A stretch of 64,000 nt of DNA, taken from assembly GCF_018323985.1 (NCBI RefSeq), contig NZ_AP024590.1, forward strand, positions 4,464,001-4,528,000, given 5' to 3'. Of the stretch, positions 26,901-36,125 are shown piece after piece; position 1 is the first letter of the stretch; every line of letters starts with the position of its first letter. Below the pieces are notes generated by a model. That model made no database searches and had not been told where the DNA came from. It worked only from the letters and a program-made list of their open reading frames with translations. A program made the position numbers and the translations under genes. The DNA comes from Enterobacter kobei. Lineage in GTDB: Bacteria > Pseudomonadota > Gammaproteobacteria > Enterobacterales > Enterobacteriaceae.

Positions 26901-26934
26901 AAAAAAAGCCCCCGTCGGCTTAGCGACAGGGGCT
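26901..26934 (-). terminator. Terminator of sodA
   Basis: On the minus strand AGCCCC-t-GTCG pairs with CGAC-g-GGGGCT apart from small bulges, followed by TTTTTTT. It lies 30 bases beyond the sodA stop and just after the convergent aldolase-family gene. Confidence 0.8.
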
Positions 26935-26963
26935 GGATACGTTCACCAGCTGGTGATCAGGAC

Positions 26964-27584
26964 TTATTTTTTAGCTGCGAAACGTGCCGCTGCTTCGTCC
27001 CAGTTAACCACTTCCCAGAACGCCTTGATGTAATCCGGGCGTTTGTTCTGGTATTTCAGGTAGTAAGCGTGTTCCCACACGTCCAGACCGATGATCGGGA
27101 AGCCGGATACGCCAGAGATCGCTTCACCCATCAGCGGGCTGTCCTGGTTGGCAGTAGATACTACGGCCAGTTTGTCGCCTTTCAGTACCAGCCACGCCCA
27201 GCCGGAGCCGAAACGGGTGGCAGCTGCTTTCTCGAACTCTTCTTTGAATTTCTCAACAGAGCCGAAATCGCGTTCGATAGCCGCTTTCAGGTCGCCCTGC
27301 AGGGTGGTACCGATTTTCAGGCCTTTCCAGAACAGGCTGTGGTTAGCGTGACCGCCCGCGTTGTTACGCAGTACGGTTTTTTTGTCTGCCGGCAGCTGAT
27401 CCAGTTTGGTGATCAGCTCTTCAACCGGCAGGTTAGCGAATTCAGGCAGACTTTCCAGCGCTGCGTTAGCGTTGTTTACATAGGTCTGGTGGTGTTTGGT
27501 GTGATGGATTTCCATCGTCTGCTTATCGAAATGCGGTTCTAAAGCGTCGTATGCGTATGGCAGGGATGGCAGTGTATAACTCAT
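26964..27584 (-). CDS. sodA: Superoxide dismutase [Mn]
   Basis: 206 residues from ATG 27584 (MSYTLPSLPYAYDALEPHFD), the E. coli length; two in-frame ATGs just upstream lie in the Shine-Dalgarno GGAGATGA area. It disproportionates superoxide in the cytoplasm as a dimer. Metal ligands are H27 (IHHTKHHQTY region), H82 (GGHANHSLFW), D168 and H172 (GLDVWEHAYY). E. coli sodA is repressed by Fur and Fnr/ArcA and induced by SoxRS; a Fur-type box lies upstream here. Confidence 0.98.
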   Translation of the reverse strand: MSYTLPSLPYAYDALEPHFDKQTMEIHHTKHHQTYVNNANAALESLPEFANLPVEELITKLDQLPADKKTVLRNNAGGHANHSLFWKGLKIGTTLQGDLKAAIERDFGSVEKFKEEFEKAAATRFGSGWAWLVLKGDKLAVVSTANQDSPLMGEAISGVSGFPIIGLDVWEHAYYLKYQNKRPDYIKAFWEVVNWDEAAARFAAKK

Positions 27585-27659
27585 ATTCATCTCCATTATT
27601 GTCGGGCGGCTGAAGTGTTAACGCCGCGTAAGCAGTTGGTTCATTATAGTTAATTAAGT

Positions 27660-27678
27660 GGTATTGAAAATGTTTATC
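27660..27678. promoter_or_regulatory. Fur box upstream of sodA
   Basis: On the minus strand GATAAACATTTTCAATACC matches the Fur consensus GATAATGATAATCATTATC at 13 of 19 positions. It lies 76 bases before the sodA start, as expected for iron-dependent repression. Confidence 0.6.
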
Positions 27679-27712
27679 AATGCCGTAGTTTCTGTGTGGT
27701 TATAACTTTTCG

Positions 27713-28570
27713 TTATGACACTGTCAATTTCTGCGCTAAGCGCTGACGCCACTGGCTCGGCGTCGCGCCCGTTTCGCGGGTGAAAACGACGGAGAAATAG
27801 TTGCTGTCTTCGAAGCCGCAGCACATGGCAATTTCACCGATCAGCAACTCCGTGTGTTGCAGCAAATACTGGGCGTGGCAGATGCGCAGCTGGCGCAGAT
27901 AGTTGTTGATGGTCATGCCGGTCTGGGTACGGAACTGCTGGCGAAGCGCGCGTTCGCTGCACTGGTTTTTCTCGCAGAACGCCTCCAGCGCAAAGGCCCG
28001 GTTGAGACTGCCTGCCAGCGCCGTGATGAGCCTGTCCAGCAGCGCCTCACTGGCCGTGGCCGACAGATTATCCGTGGCGTAGCGATGCCGTTTGAGCGTC
28101 AGGATCAGCTGCGCGAACAGCGCCTCCGCCAGCGGATCCGCCAGTTCATCGGTTCTGGCGCTCTCCTGCTCCAGTTGCGTGATCACCTGCCGCGCCTGCG
28201 TCATGCCGGTGCTGCCGAGCCGCCAGTGGGGCGACGACGTACCGCCCTGCAATCCCGGAATATGCGCGGCCCAGTCGAGCGCCAGCGTCAGGCGTTCCGG
28301 GCAGTAGATGATATTTTGCAGCACAAGATCATTGACCGAGGCATAAGAGTGGCGGTCTTCGGCGCGAATATAGAACAGATCGCCGCGGGTGATGCGATAA
28401 GGCCGGTCGTTCAGAATGTGCAGCCCGTTGCCGCGCCACACCAGCACCAGTTCATTAAACTCGTGGGAGTGTTCCGCAAAGACGTTTTGCGGGTAGCGAT
28501 CCGCCACCGCCACCGCCTGTCCGGTACGGGCAAAAAAATCGGCTTTGCGAAGAATTAACTGGCCTGCCAC
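27713..28570 (-). CDS. rhaR: AraC-family activator RhaR of rhaSR
   Basis: 285 residues from a GTG start with AGGTGA upstream; E. coli RhaR is 282. The N-terminal cupin-like L-rhamnose-binding and dimerisation domain carries FAEHSHEFNELVLVWRGNGLH and YRITRGDLFYIRAEDRHSY. The C-terminal double helix-turn-helix includes CCGFEDSNYFSVVFTRETGATPSQWR. With rhamnose it activates rhaSR. It lies directly beside sodA, because the rhaT permease gene found between them in E. coli is missing. It is 83 bases downstream of rhaS on the same strand. Confidence 0.95.
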   Translation of the reverse strand: MAGQLILRKADFFARTGQAVAVADRYPQNVFAEHSHEFNELVLVWRGNGLHILNDRPYRITRGDLFYIRAEDRHSYASVNDLVLQNIIYCPERLTLALDWAAHIPGLQGGTSSPHWRLGSTGMTQARQVITQLEQESARTDELADPLAEALFAQLILTLKRHRYATDNLSATASEALLDRLITALAGSLNRAFALEAFCEKNQCSERALRQQFRTQTGMTINNYLRQLRICHAQYLLQHTELLIGEIAMCCGFEDSNYFSVVFTRETGATPSQWRQRLAQKLTVS

Positions 28571-28653
28571 AGGGTCACCTCAACAGCGATTAACCTTTCA
28601 TTAGTAGCTGTTTTCTGGCGAAAATACGGTGATAAGTCTCTCGTTACGCGCAG

Positions 28654-29490
28654 CTACTGCAACAGCGTATCGCGGCCCTGGCGGATCTCGCGCGGCGACC
28701 AGTCAAATTCGCGGCGGAAAAGCGTCGCAAAGTGATTACTGTCGCCGAAACCACAGCGAAAAGCGATGTCAGTAACACTATGGTCGCTGTGGCGCAGCAA
28801 ATGACGCGCTTTGATCAGCCGCAGGCGATTCAGATAGCGCTGTGGCGTCATGCCGGTGTACTGCTTGAGCTGGCGGTGCAGGGTACGCAGCGACAGCGAG
28901 AACTGATCCGCCAGCGACTCCCAGCACACCTCTTCCGCAAAGTGATCTTCCAGCCATGACATCAGTTGATTCAGGCGCGCGTCGTTATTCGCCGCCCCTT
29001 CCATCTGACTACTGCGGCGCAGCAAGACCAGCAGTTGCATAAAGAGGATTTCACGGTTTGCCCGCGAGGCCGTGTCGCTCACCACTTCCGCCGTTTCCAT
29101 CTGCCCGACAATTTGCCTTATCTGTTGCAGCACGCCCTGATTCACGCGCCAGTGTGACGGATAGTGACCGTCCTGCTCCTGCGGCAGCAACTGGTTTAAG
29201 CCGGACAGGAACTGGAACGCGTCCGGCGAACGGTACAGCACATTGGTCAGGCACAGATTATCAGTGTGCTCATAAAGATGCCGGTCATGATCGCGTACAA
29301 AGCACACCGTGCCGCCGCTGATGGTATAGGGCTGACCATTGAAGACATGAATGCCGGTGCCGTGTTCGACGATCACAATCTCATGAAAATCATGATGATG
29401 TTCCGGAAACGCCGCCTGGGGCAGCCGGGGTTCAATAGCAACAGGCGTATAACCTGATGGAAAAAAGTCCACGCTGTGTAATACGGTCAT
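28654..29490 (-). CDS. rhaS: AraC-family activator RhaS of rhaBAD
   Basis: 278 residues from ATG 29490 (MTVLHSVDFFPSGY), the E. coli length; the GTG two codons earlier is rejected because AGGGG is correctly spaced for the ATG. The N-terminal domain has the FPEHHHDFHEIVIVEHGTGIHVFNG rhamnose-binding block, and the C-terminal half has two helix-turn-helix units (SLSLRTLHRQLKQYTG and RCGFGDSNHFATLFRREF). With rhamnose it activates rhaBAD and the transport genes at the inverted half-sites found at 29685-29735. Confidence 0.96.
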   Translation of the reverse strand: MTVLHSVDFFPSGYTPVAIEPRLPQAAFPEHHHDFHEIVIVEHGTGIHVFNGQPYTISGGTVCFVRDHDRHLYEHTDNLCLTNVLYRSPDAFQFLSGLNQLLPQEQDGHYPSHWRVNQGVLQQIRQIVGQMETAEVVSDTASRANREILFMQLLVLLRRSSQMEGAANNDARLNQLMSWLEDHFAEEVCWESLADQFSLSLRTLHRQLKQYTGMTPQRYLNRLRLIKARHLLRHSDHSVTDIAFRCGFGDSNHFATLFRREFDWSPREIRQGRDTLLQ

Positions 29491-29662
29491 AGTCACCCCT
29501 GTCGATGAGAAACGTTCTCAATATAGTAATTAACGCCCCCTGTTCTCACCTTGAATTTTTGACAGCAAAGCGCGCAAAGCCTGTCGATTTTTCAAGAAAC
29601 TGTCGGAAATTTCAGGAAATGCGGCGGCGGTCACAGCCCCTTAAAAACCGCTGATAAGCGCA

Positions 29663-29765
29663 AACTGTGAACTCTCTCACGTTCATCTTTGGTTTCTTGC
29701 CAGCGGCGGTTTGGGCCTGTCACTGGCAAGAAGGTGATCCTGCTGGCCCTTTTTTAGACTGGCGG
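29663..29765 (+). promoter_or_regulatory. rhaB promoter: CRP site, RhaS inverted half-sites, -10
   Basis: CRP site TGTGA-N6-TCACG is at 29666-29681. The RhaS half-site ATCTTTGGTTTCTTGCC (29685-29701) and its inverted partner GTCACTGGCAAGAAGGT (29719-29735) have 17 bases between them; E. coli has 17-bp half-sites 16 apart. TTTTTTAGACTGG near 29751-29763 equals the E. coli -10/start area. The rest of the 300-base gap back to rhaS carries the divergent rhaS promoter, whose elements I cannot fix exactly. Confidence 0.8.
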
Positions 29766-29790
29766 CAATGACTCACCAGAGGATCGCTCC

Positions 29791-31245
29791 ATGACTTTTC
29801 GCCATTGCGTCGCTGTCGATTTAGGCGCATCAAGCGGCCGCGTAATGCTCGCCCGCTTCGACGTTGAGCCACGCACCCTTACGCTTCGCGAAATCCATCG
29901 CTTCAGTAACTGCCTGCAAAAAGTTGACGGCGTCGAGTGCTGGGACATCGACAGCCTGGAAGCGGAAATCCGCTGCGGGCTGGATAAAGTCTGTCAGCAG
30001 GGCATCGCCATCGACAGCATCGGCATTGATACCTGGGGCGTGGATTACGTACTGATTGATGCGCAGGGCGAGCGCGTCGGCCAGCCGGTTTCCTATCGCG
30101 ACAGCCGTACCGATGGCGTGATGGCGCAGGCGGTAACGCAACTGGGAAAAGCCGATATTTATCGCCGCAGCGGCATTCAGTTTTTACCCTTCAACACGCT
30201 GTACCAGTTTAAAGCGCTACGCGATCAGCAGCCGGATCTGACGGCGCGCGTCGCCCATGCCCTGCTGATCCCCGACTATTTCAGCTTCCGGCTGACCGGC
30301 AAGCTCAACTGGGAATACACCAACGCCACCACCACGCAGCTGGTGAACATTCACACCGACAGCTGGGACGACACGCTGCTCGACTGGGCGGGCGTACCCG
30401 CCGCCTGGCTCGGCACGCCAACGCATCCGGGTAATGTGATCGGCCACTGGGCTGGCGTACCGGTGGTCGCCGTCGCCAGCCATGACACCGCCAGCGCGGT
30501 GATCGCCGCGCCGCTGGCCGGAAAAGACGCGGCTTATTTATCCTCCGGCACCTGGTCGCTGATGGGCTTTGAAAGCAAAACGCCTTACACCAGCGATGAG
30601 GCGCTGGCCGCCAACATCACCAACGAAGGCGGCGCGGAAGGCCGTTATCGCGTGCTGAAAAACATCATGGGCCTGTGGCTGCTGCAACGGGTACTGAAAG
30701 AGCAGAACGTCAGCGATTTGCCGGATCTGATCGCCCGCACCGCGGCGCTGCCCGCCTGCCGTTTCGTGATCAACCCGAACGACGATCGCTTTATTAACCC
30801 GGAAAACATGAGCCGCGAATTGCAGGCGGCCTGCCGGGAAACCGGCCAGCCCGTACCGCACACCACCGCCGAACTGGCGCGCTGCATTTTTGACAGCCTG
30901 GCGCTGCTGTATGCCGATGTACTGCGTGAACTGGCGCAGCTTCGCGGCAAGCCGTTCAGCCAGCTGCATATCGTCGGCGGCGGCTGCCAGAACCAGTTGC
31001 TCAACCAGCTTTGCGCCGATGCCTGCGGCATCACCGTGGTGGCCGGCCCCGTTGAAGCCTCCACGCTCGGCAACATCGGCGTGCAGTTAATGACGCTGGA
31101 CGAACTGAGCAGCGTCGACGCTTTCCGTGAGGTGGTGACATCCAGTTACATCCTCACCACTTACGCCCCTCATCCTGATAATGAAATTGCTCGCTATGTT
31201 GCGCAGTTTCAGCAAAAACGACCAACAAAGGAGCTTTGCGCATGA
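29791..31245 (+). CDS. rhaB: L-rhamnulokinase
   Basis: 484 residues against 489 in E. coli. It is an FGGY-family kinase that phosphorylates L-rhamnulose at C1. The N-terminal phosphate loop VDLGASSGRVMLARFD, the substrate region SIGIDTWGVDYVLID, and the C-terminal ATP-binding HIVGGGCQNQLLNQL and GPVEASTLGNIGVQ are intact. It is the first gene of the rha operon, behind the RhaS/CRP promoter. Its stop overlaps the rhaA start by 4 bases. Confidence 0.97.
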   Translation: MTFRHCVAVDLGASSGRVMLARFDVEPRTLTLREIHRFSNCLQKVDGVECWDIDSLEAEIRCGLDKVCQQGIAIDSIGIDTWGVDYVLIDAQGERVGQPVSYRDSRTDGVMAQAVTQLGKADIYRRSGIQFLPFNTLYQFKALRDQQPDLTARVAHALLIPDYFSFRLTGKLNWEYTNATTTQLVNIHTDSWDDTLLDWAGVPAAWLGTPTHPGNVIGHWAGVPVVAVASHDTASAVIAAPLAGKDAAYLSSGTWSLMGFESKTPYTSDEALAANITNEGGAEGRYRVLKNIMGLWLLQRVLKEQNVSDLPDLIARTAALPACRFVINPNDDRFINPENMSRELQAACRETGQPVPHTTAELARCIFDSLALLYADVLRELAQLRGKPFSQLHIVGGGCQNQLLNQLCADACGITVVAGPVEASTLGNIGVQLMTLDELSSVDAFREVVTSSYILTTYAPHPDNEIARYVAQFQQKRPTKELCA

Positions 31246-32501
31246 CCACTCAACTTGAACAAGCCTGGGAACTGGCAAAACAGCGCTTCGCCGCGGTGGG
31301 CATTGATGTCGAGGCGGCGCTGAGCCAGCTCGATCGCCTGCCGGTGTCCATGCACTGCTGGCAGGGCGATGACGTCGCCGGGTTTGAAAACCCACAGGGC
31401 GGTCTGACGGGCGGCATTCAGGCGACCGGTAACTATCCGGGCAAGGCGCGCAATGCGGCAGAGTTACGCGCCGATCTGGAGCAGGCGCTGAGTTTGATCC
31501 CCGGCCCTAAACGCCTGAACCTACACGCTATCTATCTGGAATCCGACGAGCCGGTGGCGCGCAATGCCATCAAGCCTGAACACTTCGAAAACTGGGTGAA
31601 ATGGGCAAAAGCGAATCAGCTGGGGCTGGATTTCAACCCGTCATGTTTCTCGCATCCGCTGTCAGCCGATGGTTTTACGCTGTCCCACGCTAACGATGAG
31701 ATCCGCCAGTTCTGGATCGACCACGTGAAAGCCTGCCGTCGCGTGTCGGCGTATTTCGGCGAGCAACTGGGCACGCCGTCGGTGATGAACATCTGGATCC
31801 CGGACGGCATGAAAGATGTCACCGTTGACCGCCTCGCGCCGCGTCAACGCTTGATCGCCGCGCTGGACGAGGCGCTGAGCGAAAAGCTGAGCCTGGCGCA
31901 TCACATTGATGCGGTGGAGAGCAAGCTGTTCGGCATCGGTGCCGAGAGCTATACCGTCGGCTCTAACGAGTTTTACATGGGTTACGCCACCAGCCGCCAG
32001 ACCGCGCTGTGCCTGGACGCCGGACACTTCCACCCGACCGAAGTCATCTCCGACAAAATCTCCGCCGCCATGCTCTACGTGCCGCGCCTGCTGCTGCACG
32101 TCAGCCGCCCGGTGCGCTGGGACAGCGATCACGTGGTGCTGCTGGATGACGAAACCCAGGCCATCGCCAGTGAAATCGTCCGCCATAACCTGTTTGACCG
32201 CGTACACATTGGCCTCGACTTCTTTGATGCCTCCATCAACCGCATCGCCGCCTGGGTGATCGGCACCCGCAACATGAAAAAAGCTCTGCTGCGCGCCCTG
32301 CTGGAGCCAACCGCCGAGCTGCGCCGTCTGGAAGCGAGCGGCGATTACACCGCGCGCCTGGCGCTGCTGGAAGAGCAGAAATCGCTGCCGTGGCAGGCGG
32401 TGTGGGAGATGTATTGTCAGCGCAACGACACGCCGATCGGCAGCCAGTGGCTCGACAGCGTGCGGGCCTATGAGAAAACCGTTTTAGCGGAACGCCAGTA
32501 A
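31242..32501 (+). CDS. rhaA: L-rhamnose isomerase
   Basis: 419 residues from ATG 31242, the E. coli length, with the start inside the rhaB stop (ATGA). It is a metal-dependent (Mn/Zn) TIM-barrel enzyme converting L-rhamnose to L-rhamnulose. Conserved stretches are SMHCWQGDDVAGFENP, LDFNPSCFSHPLSADGFTLSH, HHIDAVESKLFGIGAESYTVG and CLDAGHFHPTEVISDK with the metal-binding Asp/His. It is second gene of the operon; a REP cluster separates it from rhaD. Confidence 0.97.
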   Translation: MTTQLEQAWELAKQRFAAVGIDVEAALSQLDRLPVSMHCWQGDDVAGFENPQGGLTGGIQATGNYPGKARNAAELRADLEQALSLIPGPKRLNLHAIYLESDEPVARNAIKPEHFENWVKWAKANQLGLDFNPSCFSHPLSADGFTLSHANDEIRQFWIDHVKACRRVSAYFGEQLGTPSVMNIWIPDGMKDVTVDRLAPRQRLIAALDEALSEKLSLAHHIDAVESKLFGIGAESYTVGSNEFYMGYATSRQTALCLDAGHFHPTEVISDKISAAMLYVPRLLLHVSRPVRWDSDHVVLLDDETQAIASEIVRHNLFDRVHIGLDFFDASINRIAAWVIGTRNMKKALLRALLEPTAELRRLEASGDYTARLALLEEQKSLPWQAVWEMYCQRNDTPIGSQWLDSVRAYEKTVLAERQ

Positions 32502-32508
32502 AAACACC

Positions 32509-32620
32509 GCCCGGCGGCGCTCCGCTTGCCGGGCCTACACGTAAGCGTAGGCCGGGTAAACGTAGCCGCCGCCCGGCATTCAGGTAAATGTAGGCCGGGT
32601 AAGCGTAGCGCTACCCGGCA
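32509..32620. repeat. Cluster of three REP-like units between rhaA and rhaD
   Basis: Three palindromes of the GCCGGGTAAGCG...CCCGGC type lie at 32509-32538, 32547-32578 and 32590-32620, in alternating orientation as in a BIME. They fill most of the 141-base gap. Such elements can halt 3'-5' exonucleases and protect the upstream rhaBA message. Confidence 0.75.
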
Positions 32621-32642
32621 TTTTCAAAGGAACCACAAGACT

Positions 32643-33473
32643 ATGCAGAACATCACCAACGCCTGGTTTGTCCAGGGGATGATCAAAGCCACCACTGACG
32701 CCTGGCTGAAAGGCTGGGACGAGCGTAACGGCGGCAACCTGACGCTGCGCCTGGATGAGGCGGACATCGCCTCCTTTACCGCTGATTTCCATAAAACGCC
32801 GCGCTATATCGCCCTCAGCCAGCCGATGCCGTTGCTGGCTAACACACCCTTTATCGTCACCGGCTCCGGTAAATTCTTCCGTAACGTGCAGCTCGATCCC
32901 ACCGCTAACCTCGGTATCGTTAAAGTGGACAGCGACGGCGCGGGCTATCACATTCTCTGGGGCCTGACCAACGATGCGGTGCCAACCTCCGAGTTGCCCG
33001 CGCACTTCCTGTCGCACTGTGAGCGCATCAAAGCGACCCAGGGTCGCGATCGCGTGATCATGCATTGCCACGCCACGAATCTTATCGCCCTGACCTATGT
33101 GCTGGAAAACGACTCCGATTTCATTACCCGCAAACTGTGGGAAGGCAGCACCGAATGTCTAGTGGTGTTCCCGGACGGCGTCGGCATTCTGCCGTGGATG
33201 GTGCCGGGCACCGACGAAATCGGCCAGGCCACCGCCGCGGAAATGACGAAACATTCGCTGGTGCTGTGGCCGTTCCACGGCGTCTTTGGTAGTGGCCCGA
33301 CGCTGGATGAAGCCTTTGGCCTGATTGACACCGCCGAAAAATCCGCTGAAGTGCTGGTGAAGGTGTATTCAATGGGCGGCATGAAACAGACCATCACCCA
33401 GGAGGAGTTAATCGCCCTCGGCAAACGCTTTGGCGTAACGCCGGTGCAGTCCGCTTTAGATTTGTACAAATAA
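32643..33473 (+). CDS. rhaD: L-rhamnulose-1-phosphate aldolase
   Basis: 276 residues from ATG 32643 (MQNITNAWFVQGM), close to the 274 of E. coli. Open frame upstream of this ATG runs through the REPs and is not coding. It is a class II zinc aldolase yielding dihydroxyacetone phosphate and L-lactaldehyde. NGGNLTLRL, the zinc-binding HCHATNLIALTY, and WPFHGVFGSGPTLDEAFGLID with the third histidine are present. The lactaldehyde product is the substrate for the dehydrogenase encoded further along this operon. Confidence 0.97.
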   Translation: MQNITNAWFVQGMIKATTDAWLKGWDERNGGNLTLRLDEADIASFTADFHKTPRYIALSQPMPLLANTPFIVTGSGKFFRNVQLDPTANLGIVKVDSDGAGYHILWGLTNDAVPTSELPAHFLSHCERIKATQGRDRVIMHCHATNLIALTYVLENDSDFITRKLWEGSTECLVVFPDGVGILPWMVPGTDEIGQATAAEMTKHSLVLWPFHGVFGSGPTLDEAFGLIDTAEKSAEVLVKVYSMGGMKQTITQEELIALGKRFGVTPVQSALDLYK

Positions 33474-33481
33474 CAACATCG

Positions 33482-33505
33482 CGCCCCGCTCACGCAGACG
33501 GGGCG
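33482..33505 (+). other. Stem-loop between rhaD and the ABC binding protein gene
   Basis: CGCCCCG-N10-CGGGGCG, a 7-bp GC stem without a T-run, sits 8 bases after rhaD. It may stabilise the upstream mRNA or partly attenuate transcription into the transporter genes. Confidence 0.4.
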
Positions 33506-33551
33506 AATACCACCTGCCATCCCTACAAAACTCACTCGTGGAGTACAAGCA

Positions 33552-34538
33552 ATGAAAATTAAAGCAAGCTTAATCCTCACCGTTGCTGCACTAGCGTTGT
33601 CCGGTTCCGCATTAGCAGAAGTCAAAATCGCCCTGGTAGCAAAATCACTGGGCAATGGTTTTTTCGAAGCAGCAAACGTCGGCGCGCAGGAAGCCGCCAA
33701 AGAGTTAGGCGATGTAAAAGTCATTTATACCGGCCCGACCACCACCACCGCCGAAGCGCAGATCGAAGTGCTGAACGGCTTGATCGCCCAGGGGGTGGAT
33801 GCGATCGCCATCTCCGCCAACGATCCTGACGCCGTCGTGCCGGTACTGAAAAAAGCGATGCAGCGCGGTATCAAAGTCGTCTCCTGGGATTCCGGCGTGG
33901 CGAAAGCCGGTCGCCAGATCCACCTGAACCCGTCCAACAATGCGCTGATTGGCGAAACCAACGTCAAGCTCGCCGCCGAAGCGCTGAAAGCGCTGAACGT
34001 CGAGAAAGGCGATGTGGCGATCTTAAGCGCTACGCCGACCTCCGCGAACCAGAACACCTGGATTGCGGAAATGAAAAAGGTGCTGCCGAAATATCCGTCC
34101 GTCAATCTGGTGACCACCGCCTATGGCGACGATCTGTCTGACAAGAGCTACCGCGAGGCGGTCGGCCTGCTGAAAACGTACCCGGATCTGAAAGTGATCG
34201 TTTCGCCCTCCTCGGTTGGCATCGTGGCGGCAGCGCAGGCGGTGAAGGATCAGGGCAAAATCGGCAAAGTGTACGTGACCGGGCTGGGCCTGCCGTCTGA
34301 AATGGCGGGCGCGGTGAAATCCGGCGCGACGAAAAGTTTCGCCATCTGGAACCCCATTGACCTGGGCTATGCCGCCACTTACCTGGCGGATGATTTAGTG
34401 AAAGGCAGCGCCACCAAAACCGAGGCCAGCATGGGCAAACTCGGCAAGGTGAAACTGGATGCGGACGGCAGCGGCGCGATGGCCGAGCCGTTCGTCTACG
34501 ATGCCAGCAATATTGATAAGTTCTCCAAAATTTTCTGA
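33552..34538 (+). CDS. rhaS: Rhamnose ABC transporter periplasmic binding protein
   Basis: 328 residues. A signal peptide (about 1-22, cleavage after SALA) precedes a periplasmic-binding type 1 domain of the autoinducer-2/rhamnose class (AEVKIALVAKSLGNGFFEAA, INGLIAQGVDAIAISANDPD-type segments). Position inside the rhamnose operon and the neighbouring CUT2-type ATPase and permeases indicate L-rhamnose (or a rhamnoside) as ligand. The name rhaS follows rhizobial transporter usage and must not be confused with the AraC-type regulator RhaS at 28654-29490. The specificity is inference from context. Confidence 0.85.
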   Translation: MKIKASLILTVAALALSGSALAEVKIALVAKSLGNGFFEAANVGAQEAAKELGDVKVIYTGPTTTTAEAQIEVLNGLIAQGVDAIAISANDPDAVVPVLKKAMQRGIKVVSWDSGVAKAGRQIHLNPSNNALIGETNVKLAAEALKALNVEKGDVAILSATPTSANQNTWIAEMKKVLPKYPSVNLVTTAYGDDLSDKSYREAVGLLKTYPDLKVIVSPSSVGIVAAAQAVKDQGKIGKVYVTGLGLPSEMAGAVKSGATKSFAIWNPIDLGYAATYLADDLVKGSATKTEASMGKLGKVKLDADGSGAMAEPFVYDASNIDKFSKIF

Positions 34539-34555
34539 TCCGTTTTCTGACATAC

Positions 34556-34585
34556 GGCGGGTGGCGCTGCGCTTACCCGCCCTAC
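34556..34585. repeat. REP-like palindrome between binding protein and ATPase genes
   Basis: GGCGGGTGGCGCTGCGCTTACCCGCCCTAC resembles the REP after tpiA. It sits 18 bases beyond the binding-protein stop, as expected for lowering downstream expression relative to the abundant binding protein. Confidence 0.75.
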
Positions 34586-34613
34586 AAGAATGCTCTTCAC
34601 GCGGAGAACTATC

Positions 34614-36125
34614 ATGACGGCATCCACCCCTCTGCTGTCGCTCAAGGGCATCACCAAGGTTTTCCCTGGTGTGCGCGCCCTTGAGAACGTGCAGCTTGAT
34701 CTCTGGCCCGGCAAAGTCACCGCCCTGATCGGTGAAAACGGCGCGGGCAAGTCAACGCTGGTCAAAGTAATGACCGGCATTTATCAGCCTGAAGAAGGCG
34801 AGATCCTCTATAAAGCCATTCCGATTAACCTGCCGGGGCCGGAAGCGGCACACAAAGTCGGCATTACCGCGATCCATCAGGAAACCGTGCTGTTCGATGA
34901 GCTGTCGGTGACGGAAAACATTTTTGTCGGTCAGTATCTGCATAAAGGCTTCCTGAAGAAGCTGGACTGGCCCGCCATGCACCAGAAAGCGCAGGCCATT
35001 CTGACCCGCCTGGAAGTGCAGATCGATCCGCGTGCGACGTTGAAAACCCTGAGTATTGCCCAGCGTCATATGGTCGCCATCGCCCGCGCGCTGTCTTTTG
35101 ACGCGCAGGTGGTGATCCTTGATGAACCTACAGCCGCCCTGTCGCAGCACGAGATTCTGGAGTTTTATCAGATCGTTGAACGCCTGAAACAGGAAGGCAA
35201 AGCGATCATGTTTATCTCGCACAAGTTCGATGAAATCTTCGAGCTGGCGGATCACTACACCATTTTGCGTGACGGCGTGTACGTCGGCTCAGGCGCAATG
35301 AGCGATATCACCGAAGAGCGCATGGTGGCGATGATGGTAGGCCGCGCCATTACCCAGACTTACCCGAAAGTGGCCTGCGAGCCGGGCGACACGGTGCTGG
35401 AGGTCAACGATCTCTGCCATCCTACCGAATTCGCGCACATCAATTTTTCCCTGCGCAAAGGGGAAATTCTTGGCTTTTACGGGCTGGTGGGTGCCGGGCG
35501 AACCGAACTGATGCAGGCGCTCTCCGGCGTGTCGCGTCCGTCATCCGGCGAGATCGTGCTGAACGGCAAAGTGATGCAGTTCCACCAGCCTGCCGATGCC
35601 ATCAACGCCGGTATCGTCTGCGTGCCGGAAGAGCGCCAGAAACAGGGGGCGATCATCGAACTGCCCATCGCCCAGAACATCAGCCTGCCGCAACTGGGCA
35701 AGCTCAATCCCAACGGTGTGCTGAACGACGCCAGGGAGTGGGCGCTGGCGGACGACTACGCTCGTCGCTTGCAGGTGAAAGCTTTTAGCTGGAAACAGCC
35801 GGTGGAAACCCTCTCCGGCGGCAACCAGCAGAAAGTGGTGATCGGCAAATGGCTCGCCACCCATCCGGACGTGATCATCCTTGATGAACCCACCAAAGGC
35901 ATCGACATCGGCTCCAAAGCCGCCGTGCACCAGTTTATGTCCGAGCTGGTCGGGCAAGGCCTGGCGGTGATCATGGTGTCGTCAGAGTTGCCGGAAGTGA
36001 TGGGCATGGCCGACCGCATTATCGTCATGCATGAAGGGCTGATGGTCGCGGAATACCGCGCCGGCGAAGCCACGGCAGAAACCATTGTCAGCGCCGCCAG
36101 CGGTGCAGGTCAGGAGGCGGCATAA
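34614..36125 (+). CDS. rhaT: Rhamnose ABC transporter duplicated ATPase subunit
   Basis: 503 residues from ATG 34614 (MTASTPLLSLKGI); an in-frame ATG at 34590 lacks a ribosome site. It has two ABC domains in tandem, as in CUT2 sugar importers (RbsA/AraG type). The first Walker A GENGAGKST is at 40-48, with Walker B VVILDEPTAAL; the second domain has the usual degenerate Walker A GLVGAGRTEL, but an intact signature LSGGNQQK and Walker B VIILDEPTKGID. The symbol rhaT follows the rhizobial ABC naming and is unrelated to the E. coli rhaT proton symporter. It overlaps the next gene by one base. Confidence 0.87.
   Translation: MTASTPLLSLKGITKVFPGVRALENVQLDLWPGKVTALIGENGAGKSTLVKVMTGIYQPEEGEILYKAIPINLPGPEAAHKVGITAIHQETVLFDELSVTENIFVGQYLHKGFLKKLDWPAMHQKAQAILTRLEVQIDPRATLKTLSIAQRHMVAIARALSFDAQVVILDEPTAALSQHEILEFYQIVERLKQEGKAIMFISHKFDEIFELADHYTILRDGVYVGSGAMSDITEERMVAMMVGRAITQTYPKVACEPGDTVLEVNDLCHPTEFAHINFSLRKGEILGFYGLVGAGRTELMQALSGVSRPSSGEIVLNGKVMQFHQPADAINAGIVCVPEERQKQGAIIELPIAQNISLPQLGKLNPNGVLNDAREWALADDYARRLQVKAFSWKQPVETLSGGNQQKVVIGKWLATHPDVIILDEPTKGIDIGSKAAVHQFMSELVGQGLAVIMVSSELPEVMGMADRIIVMHEGLMVAEYRAGEATAETIVSAASGAGQEAA

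Noticed and set aside
32509..32620. Repeats between rhaA and rhaD as a possible CRISPR array
   Set aside because: There are only three units, palindromic and of alternating orientation with irregular spacing, typical of REP/BIME; no cas genes are present.
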